Shown here piece by piece: positions 1 through 10,999 of a stretch of 64,000 bases of DNA. The translations under genes were made by a program, and so were the position numbers. This stretch comes from Colias croceus (Eukaryota > Arthropoda > Insecta > Lepidoptera > Pieridae): NCBI RefSeq assembly GCF_905220415.1, contig NC_059556.1, forward strand, positions 1,562,501 to 1,626,500, in the 5' to 3' direction. The notes below the pieces were generated by a model. That model saw nothing but the letters and a program-made list of their open reading frames with translations. It ran no database searches and was not told where the DNA came from. Within the stretch, counting starts at the first letter, position 1; each line of letters opens with the position of its first letter.

Positions 1-219
1 CTATACTAATATTATAAAGAGGAAAGGTTTGTAATTATGTATGTATGTATGGTTTTCACGCATAAACTACTGGACTGATTTCAAAAATTCTTTCACCATT
101 ATAAAGCTGCATCTTCACTGAGCAACATAGGCTAGGTTTTATCCCGGAAATCACACGGGAACGGGAACTATGCGGGTTTTTCTTTGAAAACGCGGGCGAG
201 GACGCGAGCGGAAAGCTAG
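1..219 (+). mobile_element. Helitron-like short repeat, family B
   Basis: Begins at the window edge with the family start (TACTAATATTATAAA) and ends in a GC-rich hairpin followed by CTAG, before T. The body carries the conserved segment GGGAACGGGAACTATGCGGG. The TC...CTAG termini and A/T flanks fit a non-autonomous Helitron. No coding capacity is seen; the short minus-strand reading frame here is a by-product of the repeat. Confidence 0.7.
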
Positions 220-315
220 TAGTATTATATAATCTGTGCTTATGCCTGTGCTTATGCCTTATGGTATGACAGATACAACCGTCAACGCATTTCCCGCCTA
301 AATTCACAACGTATT

Positions 316-1686
316 TGTCGTGGTCATATCGTAGATTTGATCATTTCATGATATGAGTGGCCATTTCACGAAATGGTCGCATATCGTGAAATGGCCAATT
401 TAGTTTGGCCACATCATGATGTGGTTTGGGCAGATCAATGATAAGAAATCGTTTCACGATATGGCCAATTAACGCACGGTTTTTTCATGAAATGACCAAA
501 ATTATTTGATCATATCGTAAAATAGTTACATTAATCGTTGGTAGAGGCGCTGCAAGCTCTGTGTTTATGTGATAAGATGGCGGCCGCTGGCGAAAATTAA
601 ATTATTCGCAGTTAAAAACTTCATAATTCGTTTAATAACAATATTATGAAGAAAGTCATAGCAAAGAATTTACGACGAAGAGGTACGAGTACTATGGAAA
701 ATGTGGATATCTTATATGTATTTAAGAAAAAATGCGACTTAAATAAAATAATTTAAGAAACTACTACTATATTATTATAATTGTTTGTTTTTTAAAAAGC
801 GATCCGCTTCTGGCACTCGCCGGCCGCTGCCGCGGCACGCTCGCTTTGCTCGCTCGGCTCGTGCGTTGTTTATCAAAGTGTAACCTAACTTAACCTAATT
901 GTTTTCTATTGCAAAAACGATTCGCTTCTGGCATTCGCCGGCCGCTGCCGCGGCACTAACTTAAGGCGCTGCCCTGAGCAAGCATTTCATTCCACTCACA
1001 CATACACGCCGCGCCACAGCTGCAGCCCGACGCCATACGCGAATCATTACGAACGGGCCTCGGCCGGTAGTGTCGGTACACAGGCGTTCACGCACACATG
1101 CGTACGTTTTTGGTTTGGGAATAAGAATTTGCGATTTACACGAAATCTATTGATTGGACTAAAAAAATAACACAGTATTATATTAGTATGTTGCTTGTAG
1201 AATTATTTGCCGAAAAAACAGAATGATTGCATGTAGTTTAGTATGGTTTTTAAGCATCAAAAGATTTTTTTAGAGGTACCTTTGAGATTTTTTTCTATCG
1301 AGTAAAATAAGTTGTATTGTGTTTTCAACACACTATCGAACTAGTTTATCTCCTGAAGAATATCATATATTTATCTGAGATTTTTTACTGCAGTTAATCA
1401 TATACTTTAAAGCATTATAATTTAGCAGCAAACTCGCGTTTTGCTCTACTAGGCACCTTAAATGACATTAAACAAGTTTTTAGAATATAGTTATTCTGAA
1501 ATTTTTTAATATTTTATGGACTCTTTATATTTTATACGATCTGGCCAAATGTGGATGACCAAATCGTGAAACGTTGACGATTTAACGATCTGATCAAACT
1601 ATGTTGGCCATTTCACGATATGCAACCATTTCGTGAAATGGCCACTCATATCATGAAATGATCAAATCTACGATATGACCACGACA
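316..1686. mobile_element. 1.37 kb element with long terminal inverted repeats
   Basis: The ends starting TGTCGTGGTCATATCG are inverted copies of each other, nearly identical over about 90 bases. They are flanked by TATT on both sides (312-315 and 1687-1690), a possible 4-base target duplication. Inside the ends are many short palindromic units of the type TTTCACGAAATGG and CATATCGTGAAATGG. The interior has a GC-rich motif (CGCCGGCCGCTGCCGCGGCAC) present twice, near 799-835 and 907-955. No transposase reading frame is visible, so it is non-autonomous and its superfamily is unassigned. Confidence 0.7.
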
Positions 1687-1690
1687 TATT

Positions 1691-3700
1691 CACCACGCGT
1701 GCCGAGCGCTAACATACTCTTGCGGCGCGCCGAGTTATGCCGAAGCTTACCGAAGACTGAGCTTTTTGGTTAATAAACTAGGTTATAATCTGGAAATGCT
1801 AATATAATATGGTTTATAGATAAATATATACTTACTGTTAAAGAAAGCTTAGAGATTTTAACGAAACCTTATTATTTTAATTTGAAAGATTCAGACAACA
1901 AATGTTAAGTACCTAATAATTTAAATTCGCATTTTGGTAGTAATGTGAAGAAAATTCAGATATTTGTAGAAATTGAAGCCAAAACAAAGTTACCACTTAA
2001 TACCTATGATAAATTAAATGAAGTTATAATGTATGCATTACGTGAGTCTAATAAAAATCCATTTCCATTTACAAAAATCACAAAATTGAAGCTGAAAGTA
2101 AAGCTATAATAAATAAATAATAAATAAAATTATTTCTTTTAAACAAGTTTTCATCTCGGGTTGGAGGTAAGTGCCTTCATGTAATAACAATAAGACAAAT
2201 AACGTGAAAATAAGCTTCGCGCAACGGAAACTTTTGTTCAATATATGAAAATTGCAAACTAAATTGAATTATAAACGAAAATCATCAATCTTCCGGGAGT
2301 TTCAAATAAAGTGAATAGGTTACATCACAGGAAACTTTCTAGGCTAATTCCAGGATTTAAGTAAAAAAGTTTTTATTTCATCGTTTCGACTTGAAGACAT
2401 AAATCGTGAGGGCAGGGTTGTCACTTGTAATTTTGGCGTTTTAATAATTTAATTAAAAGTTCCTTTGGTTATAAGTTTTGGTGTTTAACTTAAGCTGCTT
2501 TTCGACGGATATTACTTTTTACACTTGACGTGGGTACAATATTTTTGAATACTTTTTGCTGGTTTTCCAATGTTATTAATTTGTAGTTTATAAAATGATA
2601 AGCTATTGTAAATGCTGGTAAATTGTTGATATCGACACTATTTTTATATTAAAATTTCTGCTATAAAACTCAGGTTTTCTAAATACATAGTAGCAGAACT
2701 ACATTGCTACTTCCAATATTTTCAATATTTAGAAAACATTTAATTAAAATTAATTGAATTATTTTTTTTTAACAGGTCTACACATACACTTCGTATTATT
2801 AAAAATTGTTACCTTCTCTTTAAATTTAAAAACACCAAATATCTTTTTTTAATTTCAAAGTATACCACTATACAAGATCAACATCCAAATTGTATCAATC
2901 ACCAATAAATTCATACTAATTTCTCGCGCAGTACCAACCCTGAAGTGTCACCCCTGCGAACTTAATCCAATTGGTAAGCTGGCGTCGCGCCCGGCTAATA
3001 TTAACACTGCTATGGCCAACTATTGATGGATCACTTTTATATTATAATGTACAACGGATAATGTAATACAAACTTACTATTTGTGAATTTGGCTCAAAAT
3101 AGGTGAGGTTAAAATAGCCATAGAGGTGGAACAGCTGTGCATGTTTCGATTAACATTTGAAATTGAGGGTGAAAAGTAATACTACTATTATAAGTACCTA
3201 ATACTATACTAGTTACTTGCCCCGTCTTCAGCTGCGTTAATCGGGGATAAAAAACGCTATGATATACGGTAAAGACGTAGCTTTTTTATGGTAAACAATT
3301 TTTGAACGTGATTATATAGCAATTTTTGATTTTATTTTTTACATACATAAATATAAATCCTTCCTCTATTTGTGTATTTAATTTATATTTAATGCATAAA
3401 CTCAAAAAAAACGCACCCTATCTAGACAGGTTAATCAAATCGTCTTGCTTGACAACTAATCGATTTGCAAACGATATAAAATCCAATTAATCGAGATTTT
3501 ACGCGAGGAGTAATGACAGTCAACTCAAGTGTTAGCTTAATCCATAAAAACTTAAGTTCAAGCTCTCAAGTCTTATGACTTCGTTTAAGTTGGACGATGT
3601 CGGAATATTTTAAGATATTCCACTTTACTATCTGTCATTATGTATCTAATATCTATATAAAGGGTACATTTTAGTGCAGTTTCCAAGTTCTCTTATGACT
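1691..3700. other. No gene seen
   Basis: AT-rich unique-looking sequence with no open frame of interest and no recognised repeat. It is probably an intron of the plus-strand Sidestep-like gene, or intergenic DNA. Confidence 0.5.
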
Positions 3701-3767
3701 GTTTGTTTATACAACAAATTATTGAATGTGTGTATTTATTATTGTACCTAAGCATTTTATCCTTGTT

Positions 3768-3945
3768 AAGCTATTGCATAGCTTCTATCGCGGGCCTTGA
3801 GCGCGGGGACCGAATCCAGAAATTCCGTAACGAAAAAAAACCTCAAGCTCCCTACAAAGCTCCCCACGGGGACGGGCACGGAGGTGTGGCATGAAGGCTT
3901 GCTATGCAATAGCTTTACCGCGGCAGTCCCCGAGTGCCACACGTC
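3768..3945. repeat. GC-rich hairpin repeat
   Basis: A GC-rich block stands out from AT-rich surroundings. AAGCTATTGCATAGC near the left end is mirrored by GCTATGCAATAGCTT near 3901-3915, giving a stem of about 15 bases around a loop of more than 100 bases. The right part continues CCGCGGCAGTCCCCGAGTG. I recall this motif as a common dispersed repeat in Lepidoptera but cannot assign its class. The short open frame across it is not a gene. Confidence 0.5.
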
Positions 3946-4808
3946 TTTTTTGTCCTAATCAAAGTCCAAGCCTAGGTATATGTGTGTTTTTGTGTGCATA
4001 AAGTATTTATGTAATTTTGTGTCACCTTTTTTGGATGCGTCTTATAAATACCTATAACATACCTATATAAAAATAGGTACCTCTTTCCTACAAAGTAGTG
4101 AATAGAAGCAAGATTACAATTATTCTATCCATTGCAAAAGCACACAAATAATTGACTCGAGCAGGATAAAATAGAACAAAGCAAAAATAAACCATACTAA
4201 TGAACCGTAAAGTAGCATTTCAATTGCACATTTCGCAGTGTCAATATATCTTAAAATACGAGTCTCGAAGTTAATTCGTAAATTACTAATTTTACAACTC
4301 AATTAAAGCCCCCGATTTCCCGTCTTGATAATCAGTTGGGCTATTCGCAGATGGAGAAATTTATATAGTTACAAAGTTAATCTCGGCTAATAATTTTAAA
4401 CTTTTAATATTAATTAATAGTTCCCTTTGCTCGTGGACATAGAAAATTAGGATAAAAGTTCACGGGTCTTTTTGTTACATTGAATTGTACTAGAAAATAT
4501 GAATTTGGTGATTTAAAATATTAAAATGACTGTGAAAGGTTGAAGATATCAAATAGAATAGGATTTCTTCCAGATAGTTTTGAAAGAACTGGAGTGCTAG
4601 AACTTAGAAGTAGTTGAACAAATAAATGGTTGAGTTTGAAGTCAACTCTGAGTGCACTTGTAATACATAATGAATGGAAAAGGGTGTAATGTTTTTGTAG
4701 TTTCCAAATAGTATGTACATTGTTATAATGTAGATACACTAAAATACACACTAGAAGGAACATAAGCTGATGATGATGTGTTAAAATTAGAGAATTTCCT
4801 GATAAAAT

Positions 4809-5077
4809 GACTGACCGGTTGGCTTGGTTGGTAGTGGCCCTGCCTTCCAAGCCAGAGGTCGTGGGTTCGATTCCCACCCGGGGCAAATGTTTGTGCGATG
4901 AACATAGATGTTTGCTCTGTGTCTGGGTGCTAATTATCTATATAAGTATTTATTTAAAATTATATATATGTATGTTTATCAGCCATCTGGTTTCCATAAC
5001 ACAAGCGAAAGCTTAGTATGGCACCAGATCGTGCCGTGTGTGAAAATTGTCCCGATATATTTATTTATTATTTATTA
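4809..5077 (+). mobile_element. SINE with tRNA-Gly head
   Basis: The head folds like tRNA-Gly: an A-box-like TGGCTTGGTTGGTAGTGG, an anticodon arm CTGCCTTCCAAGC (anticodon TCC), and a B box GGTTCGATTCCC. It is followed by an unrelated body of about 180 bases ending in ATTTATTT repeats. The acceptor stem does not pair as a functional tRNA, and the head plus body recur at 29.0, 37.8 and 52.2 kb, so this is a SINE rather than a tRNA gene. Confidence 0.85.
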
Positions 5078-5079
5078 AA

Positions 5080-5510
5080 ATTACCTCAAACAGTTCCCAG
5101 CAATTTGGTCACTTTTTCCACAGAGTCGATTCTCCAGAGTACAAGATGCGTAGGCAGTTAAAGGAAAAATTAGACACGAATATAAACTATTAACTTGATG
5201 GAGATATTAATGAACTAAGCCTCTTAACAGAAATTCCAATTTAACTTGGAATTGCTATAGGGATGCCTTTTGCGTGGATTCTAATACCACGTTTTAATAT
5301 CAATTTTATCAACTATATTACAACTAATAAATGTATTACGAGGTCCGGCTTAGTCTGATTATTTTATGAATATGGAAACAGGCTAAATTGGAGAAGTTAC
5401 TGTTTCGTTATTTCTATATCGAATTGGGTTCATGGAAAGTTTGTGTGATTTTCTTTTGGCAATTTTGGAAAAGTTACATTGCTGGCAAATTACATATACT
5501 TACCTACTTG
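5080..5510. other. No gene seen
   Basis: AT-rich sequence with no recognised feature between a SINE and a Helitron-like copy. Confidence 0.5.
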
Positions 5511-5514
5511 AAAA

Positions 5515-5705
5515 CTAGCTTTCCGCGCGCGGCTTCGTTCGCTTTGTAGAAAACTTAACAAATGATTTACTTAAACCTTCCTCAAGAACCACTCTATCTT
5601 GTAAAAAAACTGCATCAAAATCCGTTGTGTAGTTTTACATACCTAAGCATACAGACATGAGGACACACGCGGGAGGCATCTTTGCTTTATACTATATAGT
5701 GATAG
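5515..5705 (-). mobile_element. Helitron-like short repeat, family D
   Basis: Read on the minus strand it ends in CTAG (5515-5518) after a degraded GC-rich hairpin. It shares the body (GATTTTGATGCAGTTTTTT, AAGGTTT) with copies at 40.7, 55.5, 57.1 and 57.8 kb. Confidence 0.65.
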
Positions 5706-5709
5706 TGAT

Positions 5710-7590
5710 AGAAATATAATAGAAAGTAACGTCTGACTTCGACCTCTACGTTAAAATGTTCAACAGCTTAGAGTTTAGAATTTTACAAACGAAATCCTGT
5801 GTCCCTTGGGGTATAGGGTAAATGCATTTCACGTCTTTCTCAAAAGTAGATGTTCTGTCATGCCAAGATCTTAAATGGTCCTAACAATAAATGTTTGTTA
5901 TAGAGCTTAACGTTAGTCGAACGAATCATTGCCTATATTTTACGAAAACAGTAGGTATATTTTAATAGTGGAATATAAACAGTTCGAGCATACTTATGTA
6001 GACTAAGTTTAGCTAAACAAGTATTGAAGTAGAATGCTAATTTTAAATGACCCATTTAACCAAATGTATAAATGAACTTAAACAATATATATATATACAT
6101 TTCGTAGTAACTAACACATTTCGTTTCCAAAAATTTTAATAACTTCTAGAGTGAAGTGTCCTTATATGCAGTGGCACGAAATATTTGCAATGCCATTCGT
6201 TTGAAATTTAAATAAAAATATTTATCGCATAGCAAATCGCGAAGAAAACATAGAACGACAACAATGCTAAAACCGCGCTAAAACTGCTTTTAGGAAATTA
6301 CAACGAAACAAAGATAAACAATTGCACAAAGTAATAGAGAGAATCTTTGTCATTTTTATAGTGACATTGTCACATTTGTATGCAATTTATCACAGCAATT
6401 TATAAATATTTTAAATATATTTCTGTGAAGTGAGAAAGGAGTTCCAAAATCTTATTCTATGATACGGTTTTTTTTAATTGCATTTATAACCTATAAATAA
6501 ATACATATTTATTTTTATTTTTTTTATTTTTTTTACTATTTGGTCACGCAAAACTGTTAACTCTAGATACTTAATTACTTCTTCAAGTATAATTATTTAC
6601 CAGAGGTTTCTTTTACCTAACTTCAGATTGTAATTATCCTTCTTTCATATTGATTGTAAAGAACGAAATCGATTCCAAAACTGAACTCATAACTTTCTAA
6701 ATATATCCGGATATCCAACAAACAAGCAAAAACAAAAAAATATCAAGTCAAACTTCGCAATACCAAAGTTCGTCTAAAAACACGGCAACTTGTGTGGACC
6801 GAAATATTTTAAAATACGTCCGAAGTTCAGCAAACAGTCAATAAGTTCGGAACGAGAAAACTTACATGCAATTTACAGCTTCCCTTAACTTTTCACTTCA
6901 TAGATACTTACCGTTGAGTGGAATTAATCGAGACACGTGGTCACGTATAAGGCTGGTTGAGAAAAAGAAGAAAAAAAAATGTTCTGGATAATTTTTTTCG
7001 CTTGTATCATAACAGTCAGTTGGCAGGATGTAGGACACAAGTGAAACGTAGTTTAAAATTTTAGATTTATAAATAATGTAAATTATCGACCGCTTAATTG
7101 AATGTTGATTATTAGGAAATTTCAGTAATTCCGAGTTGTGTGGTCTTATGATAAATTATAATAATTGGTGAGTCGAGTAGAATTCCAGTCTCTAAGAAAT
7201 CCATTATGAGAGTTCATTTTTTATATATGCAGATATGCTACTGACCTAATCCTGAAAATTATATCTATTTACTTTGGTATAAATAAATTGCTACTAATAC
7301 ACACAATACTAAATCGACATTCAGTTAGTAATGCATCATCTTCTGATATCCTGATACTTAGATGATGTAGATCACACATTCAATATCAAGTTGCAGATAC
7401 GTTCTAAAATAGGATTTGGGATCCAATTGCGAATTTATCCTATGGTATTAATTAATTATTATTGCTAAATAATAACTGATGTGACTTAATATTTAATTCA
7501 ATTTAAATGAGATTTTGGACGATAGATGTAGAAAAGTTATTAACGCAATTCAAAACACGTGACCACTTTAACAGATACTCAGAAAAATAT
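5710..7590. other. No gene seen
   Basis: AT-rich sequence without a recognisable exon or repeat. It probably belongs to an upstream intron of the Sidestep-like gene. Confidence 0.5.
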
Positions 7591-7596
7591 CTGACA

Positions 7597-7781
7597 CTAG
7601 CTGCACTCCGCGGTTTCATCCGCGTGGCTCCGCTCCTGTTGATCTTAGCGTAATGATATATAGCCTTATAGCCTTCCTCGATAAATGTAACGCCGAAAAA
7701 ATATTTCAAATAGGACCAGTAGTTCCTGAGATTAGCGCGTTCAAACAAACAAACTCTTCAGCTTAATAATATTAGTATAGA
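7597..7781 (-). mobile_element. Helitron-like short repeat, family A
   Basis: Minus-strand copy running from TCTATACTAATATTA (right end) to CTAG (left end). The body holds the family's GAACGCGCTAATCTCAGGAA and GGTTTCATCCGCG hairpin region. A minus-strand open frame spans it but is repeat-derived. Confidence 0.75.
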
Positions 7782-8514
7782 TTGGCCGTATTGGTACTAC
7801 GATAGATTTTTCTTTGTAACAATTTGGTAGAAAGCCTGATTCTTCACAATAGCTATAATAGATTTTAATCTCCTGCATAATTCTTTCGGGCACACTGAAA
7901 CAGTTTCAATGCTAGCAGAATTTAGTTCCATCCCAGAATTTCGCAATGACCAGACAAAGGCGAGGCCAAGCTTTAGTCTTTTTTATTATTCACTTTATTT
8001 GCCAGTGACTTTGAATTGTCGCGCGTCCATTGAGTTTTTCGATAGATAGCCAGGTATGATGTTGCGAAGTGACGAGGAAATGAATTGTCCTCAACTCTTT
8101 GACGTCGAGCCCTTTCAAAGGGTACATGTTTGTGAATGTACAATGGTGCAATAAAGTTCTTAGTAAAGCGATATGGACAGTTATTTGTTAGAGATACAAA
8201 TAAAATAATAAAGTATAAGTATGTTTGTGATTTAAAAATAGTTGTTTATTTTCTACTTTCTAATGTTCAATGTTATTTATATTATAAAACACACAAATAA
8301 ACTTTTTAATTTTGTTTGTAGCTGACATTCATTAGAGTAAGTTCTTTAAACTTGAAATTAGATACATAGGTATGATCGTTGTTTTAGTTTTGTTCACTTA
8401 AATTTACATAAGACATCAGTTAACCAAGGTCATTATTTTCTTTACAGTTACCTGCCTATTCTATTTAATTCAATAAGTTTCAACATCTTTTTTTGCCCCA
8501 GAATATGTCACAAG

Positions 8515-8552
8515 TTCTCGAAAGTTCCCGAAAGTTCTAGAAGGTTCTAGAA
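8515..8552. promoter_or_regulatory. Eight-unit heat shock element array
   Basis: Eight perfect alternating TTC and GAA triplets at exact 5-base spacing (starts 8515, 8520, 8525, 8530, 8535, 8540, 8545, 8550). This is the inverted-pentamer arrangement bound by heat shock factor trimers. It ends 16 bases before a splice acceptor, inside the intron upstream of an FnIII exon. No promoter or open frame of a heat shock gene is next to it, so its target is unknown. Binding is inferred from the motif alone. Confidence 0.7.
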
Positions 8553-8568
8553 TAATCCATTATTTCAG

Positions 8569-8742
8569 CTCGTCCATCCCCACCGAGGAATTGCACAGCC
8601 AACCGCGTGGTGACCAAGAAGGAGGTATACCTCTCTGTGAGGTGCATAGCAGGGTACGACGGGGGTCTGAACCAGTACTTCACGTTAGAAGCAGTTGGTG
8701 ATACCAATAGACTGCTGGTCAATAGTACTGCTAGCATGCATG
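8569..8742 (+). CDS. Sidestep-like membrane protein, FnIII exon 1 (partial gene)
   Basis: First in-window exon of a gene continuing through 10252-10401, 10637-10742, 12112-12260, 15964-16073 and 18063-18077. The boundaries are TTTCAG acceptor and GTAAG donor, and both ends share the phase typical of Ig/FnIII domain exons. The translation contains PPRNCTANRVV, LSVRCIAGYDGG and QYFTLEAVGD, a fibronectin III half-domain. The cysteine pair and the GYDGG-L-Q-F pattern resemble insect Sidestep-family proteins, which act at the cell surface in axon guidance and target recognition. An N-glycosylation site (NST) is visible. Upstream Ig exons are not in the window. The family call rests on motif memory, the FnIII-TM-tail order and the tail motif KPDILNPK; other Ig-superfamily receptors are possible. 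Confidence 0.8.
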
Positions 8743-9001
8743 GTAAGAATTTAGTTAAAAAAAAGACTTACTATATAGGTTTTTGAAGCTATACTTCTTT
8801 TGGCGCGATGGAGAAAAATTAAGAGAGTGAATTTTTACGATGCGCGCGCACACCGACACCTAAATTTAACAGCATGAAGTTAGTTCTAGGTGATATGAAA
8901 ATTGATAACTATGTTCAAGTTGTATATTCTAGTATTTTTTCCATACACCAATGAAGTATAACTTCTAACGCGTGTACATAAGTACACACACTCTTTTTTT
9001 T

Positions 9002-9224
9002 GAAGTGAAACTTCTTTATCGGGATTGAAAAAAAATTTAGTATAACATTTTTTCGTTACGCGTGACATTTTTCCGTTACGCGCCATCTTTTTCTTATCCC
9101 TACCACGCGTGATGCGACGTATTTCTGTAAAGTTGCATATAGTTAATTATTTTTTTGAAAAATAGGGTCATAAAGAAGTTTCACTTCTTACGTGTGTACA
9201 CTAGTACACGCACACATTTTTTTT
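9002..9224 (-). mobile_element. MITE with GAAGTGAAACTTC ends
   Basis: Bounded by GAAGTGAAACTTCTTTATC and its inverted copy, plus an outer palindrome-rich tail (GTGTACACTAGTACAC) on the right side. Full-length relatives lie at 25.1, 51.0 and 59.5 kb in the opposite orientation, and a diverged one at 20.9 kb. The open frames across it are not genes. Confidence 0.75.
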
Positions 9225-9836
9225 ATAATATCTAATGTTGTTTCTGGAAAATTTTACAAACATTCGAGCCAGAAAAAGATTGAGGAAAGTCGTGAGTGTT
9301 GCATTGTATCTAAATAAACAAGCGATGATCGTGTATATTGTATTCTTAAATACTTGTAAAAGTTTACGTAAAAATATAAGCCTTTTTCGGAGTATGAACA
9401 CGTATGAATGACAGAAAAAAATGTAGTTGTCGATATCGAAACTGAAATATCGCCGGACCAATTAGATAGAAAAACTCTGTAAACGATAAAAAATAGAAAC
9501 TTCAGTCCACAATACGATTTCATACGAGGTGGACACTGACATTCTTTTATACGAAATCTGATGACATCGACTCCATGTGGAAATAAAATGCTTATTTTTG
9601 CTTTTCGATTTGAGAATATAACTGACGGGTTAAAACTTTTTATTGAAACACGTTTATTGAAACAGGCAATACTAGTATTGTAGCTATATACACTTAACAA
9701 AGTGTATCTTATCACAAATTCACAAAGCTGGCTATCACTTTAATAATTACATGTATGTTATATTAACACGTAGCATTAAAATCTCAATTAACAGCACATT
9801 ATTGTAGTGACACAACTTATATATGATGTATACTTA

Positions 9837-10045
9837 GGCTGGTTGCAGAGCTTGACCGACCGTCAGTGCGTACCGTCGGTCCTGACGATACGCATCAACA
9901 ATTGTATGACTATGACACTAATGCGCATGACAATACGCGTGCGTATGGTCGGTCTAGCTATGAACGGTTTGATGAATTTCCATACATAATATGATAAGCG
10001 CAACCGACGTACGCACTGATGGTCGGTCAAGCTCTGCAACCAGCC
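9837..10045. mobile_element. Harbinger-like MITE, 209 bp
   Basis: Terminal inverted repeats of about 37 bases start GGCTGGTTGCAGAGCTTGAC. They are flanked by TTA on both sides (9834-9836 and 10046-10048), the 3-base target duplication typical of PIF/Harbinger elements. It lies in the intron between the first two in-window exons of the Sidestep-like gene. Confidence 0.85.
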
Positions 10046-10251
10046 TTATATTATATTATGATGTAATTATAACTTATATTATGATGTAAGTGAAGTGAAA
10101 AATAACACAGTTATATTTAAAAAAAACTTCTATACAAAATTATGGCGGGTCCTTACCAACTAACCAAGTGAGTCGAGAAATTTTACTCAAATCAAACCCA
10201 CACTATCTAGTTTTAATTTTTTTAGAACCACAAAATAACTTTTTCCAACAG

Positions 10252-10401
10252 ACCTCGTAGTATGGCTGAATATCAGCTGGTCAGTGCTGGAGTCAGTCAG
10301 CGAAGACGAGATGCTGACAGTCAGCGCTCGGAACAATAAGGGCGTATCCGACCCAGTACTGTTGAGGGAACTGGTCTTTAAGGATGCCGCTAAACATACT
10401 G
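10252..10401 (+). CDS. Sidestep-like protein, FnIII exon 2
   Basis: Bounded by CCAACAG acceptor and GTAAGT donor, and keeps the frame of the previous exon. It encodes the second half of the FnIII domain, with WLNISWSVLE, EMLTVSARNNKGVSDP and LRELVFKDAAKHT. The segment SARNNKGVSDP matches the usual FnIII G-strand pattern (A-N-x-G-S). One further N-glycosylation site (NIS) is present. It follows the preceding exon after a 1.5 kb intron that holds two MITEs. Confidence 0.8.
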
Positions 10402-10636
10402 GTAAGTAATTTTGACCTTTTATTAATTGTATTGATCTAGGAATTGTGTAGGAACGAAATATTAGTTTCTAGGATGGTAATGACAGACTAATCTTGATAC
10501 CTACTGTTATGAAGGCGGTCGCTTCTGAGCTGACATCTGCGTTACAATGAAAAGATTGATTTAAAGAGTAGTCAGATTAAGATATCATATTAATCATAGC
10601 TAATACATTTTAATAATACGATGTGTTTACCAACAG

Positions 10637-10742
10637 AAGAAACAACAAGGATGATGGCGAAGTTCCCAGTAGCGGGGGCATTTGCAGCCGTAGTGGCGGT
10701 GCTCACTACAGCAGTTGCTATTGTAGCTTTGGTGTTTAAGAA
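10637..10742 (+). CDS. Sidestep-like protein, transmembrane exon
   Basis: Acceptor CAACAG and donor GTAAG; the frame is kept. It encodes a short juxtamembrane stretch (EETTRMMAKFP) followed by one hydrophobic helix of about 24 residues (AGAFAAVVAVLTTAVAIVAL) and then VFKK, a basic stop-transfer sequence. This defines a type I single-pass topology with the FnIII domain outside and a short tail inside. Confidence 0.85.
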
Positions 10743-10879
10743 GTAAGTTCCTATTTATTTGCGGTTTCCTTTATACGGCGCAGACGACACATTTTTTCAT
10801 ATATTTTGTAGTGGGGACTAAACGTTTGCAAACCGAAGAAGACACATAATATATAAACCGAAAGAGTTACAATTCGATT

Positions 10880-10965
10880 GCTCTGGCATAGTGGCCAGAC
10901 GTCTCCCTGGAATGGCGAAAGACAAGGGCTCGAATCCTGCTAAAAGATCGATTTTTTCTACCCCT
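10880..10965 (+). mobile_element. tRNA-like SINE fragment
   Basis: A B-box-like GGGCTCGAATCC is followed by GATCGATTTTTTCTA. The same short tail follows tRNA-like heads at 12.0, 54.8 and 60.4 kb (the last inverted). It is a small tRNA-derived SINE family and not a functional tRNA, because the arms are degraded. Confidence 0.5.
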
Positions 10966-10999
10966 TGTACCCGTTTTTAAAACATTTTTCTGTATACAT

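Noticed and set aside
880..900. Telomere-like TAACCTAACTTAACCTAA
   Set aside because: Only a few imperfect units; not an array of the insect TTAGG repeat.
4809..4885. tRNA-Gly (TCC) gene
   Set aside because: Head matches tRNA-Gly, but the acceptor stem does not pair and the head is always followed by the same SINE body in four copies.
4521..4905. Open frames on both strands across the SINE at 4.8 kb, and similar ones at 29.0 and 52.2 kb
   Set aside because: They translate the tRNA-derived head and recur wherever the SINE occurs.
9254..9715. 153-codon open frame on the minus strand
   Set aside because: Composition follows the AT-rich sequence (Ser, Phe, Ile, Tyr rich), no domain or splice signals, and it runs toward a MITE; treated as chance.
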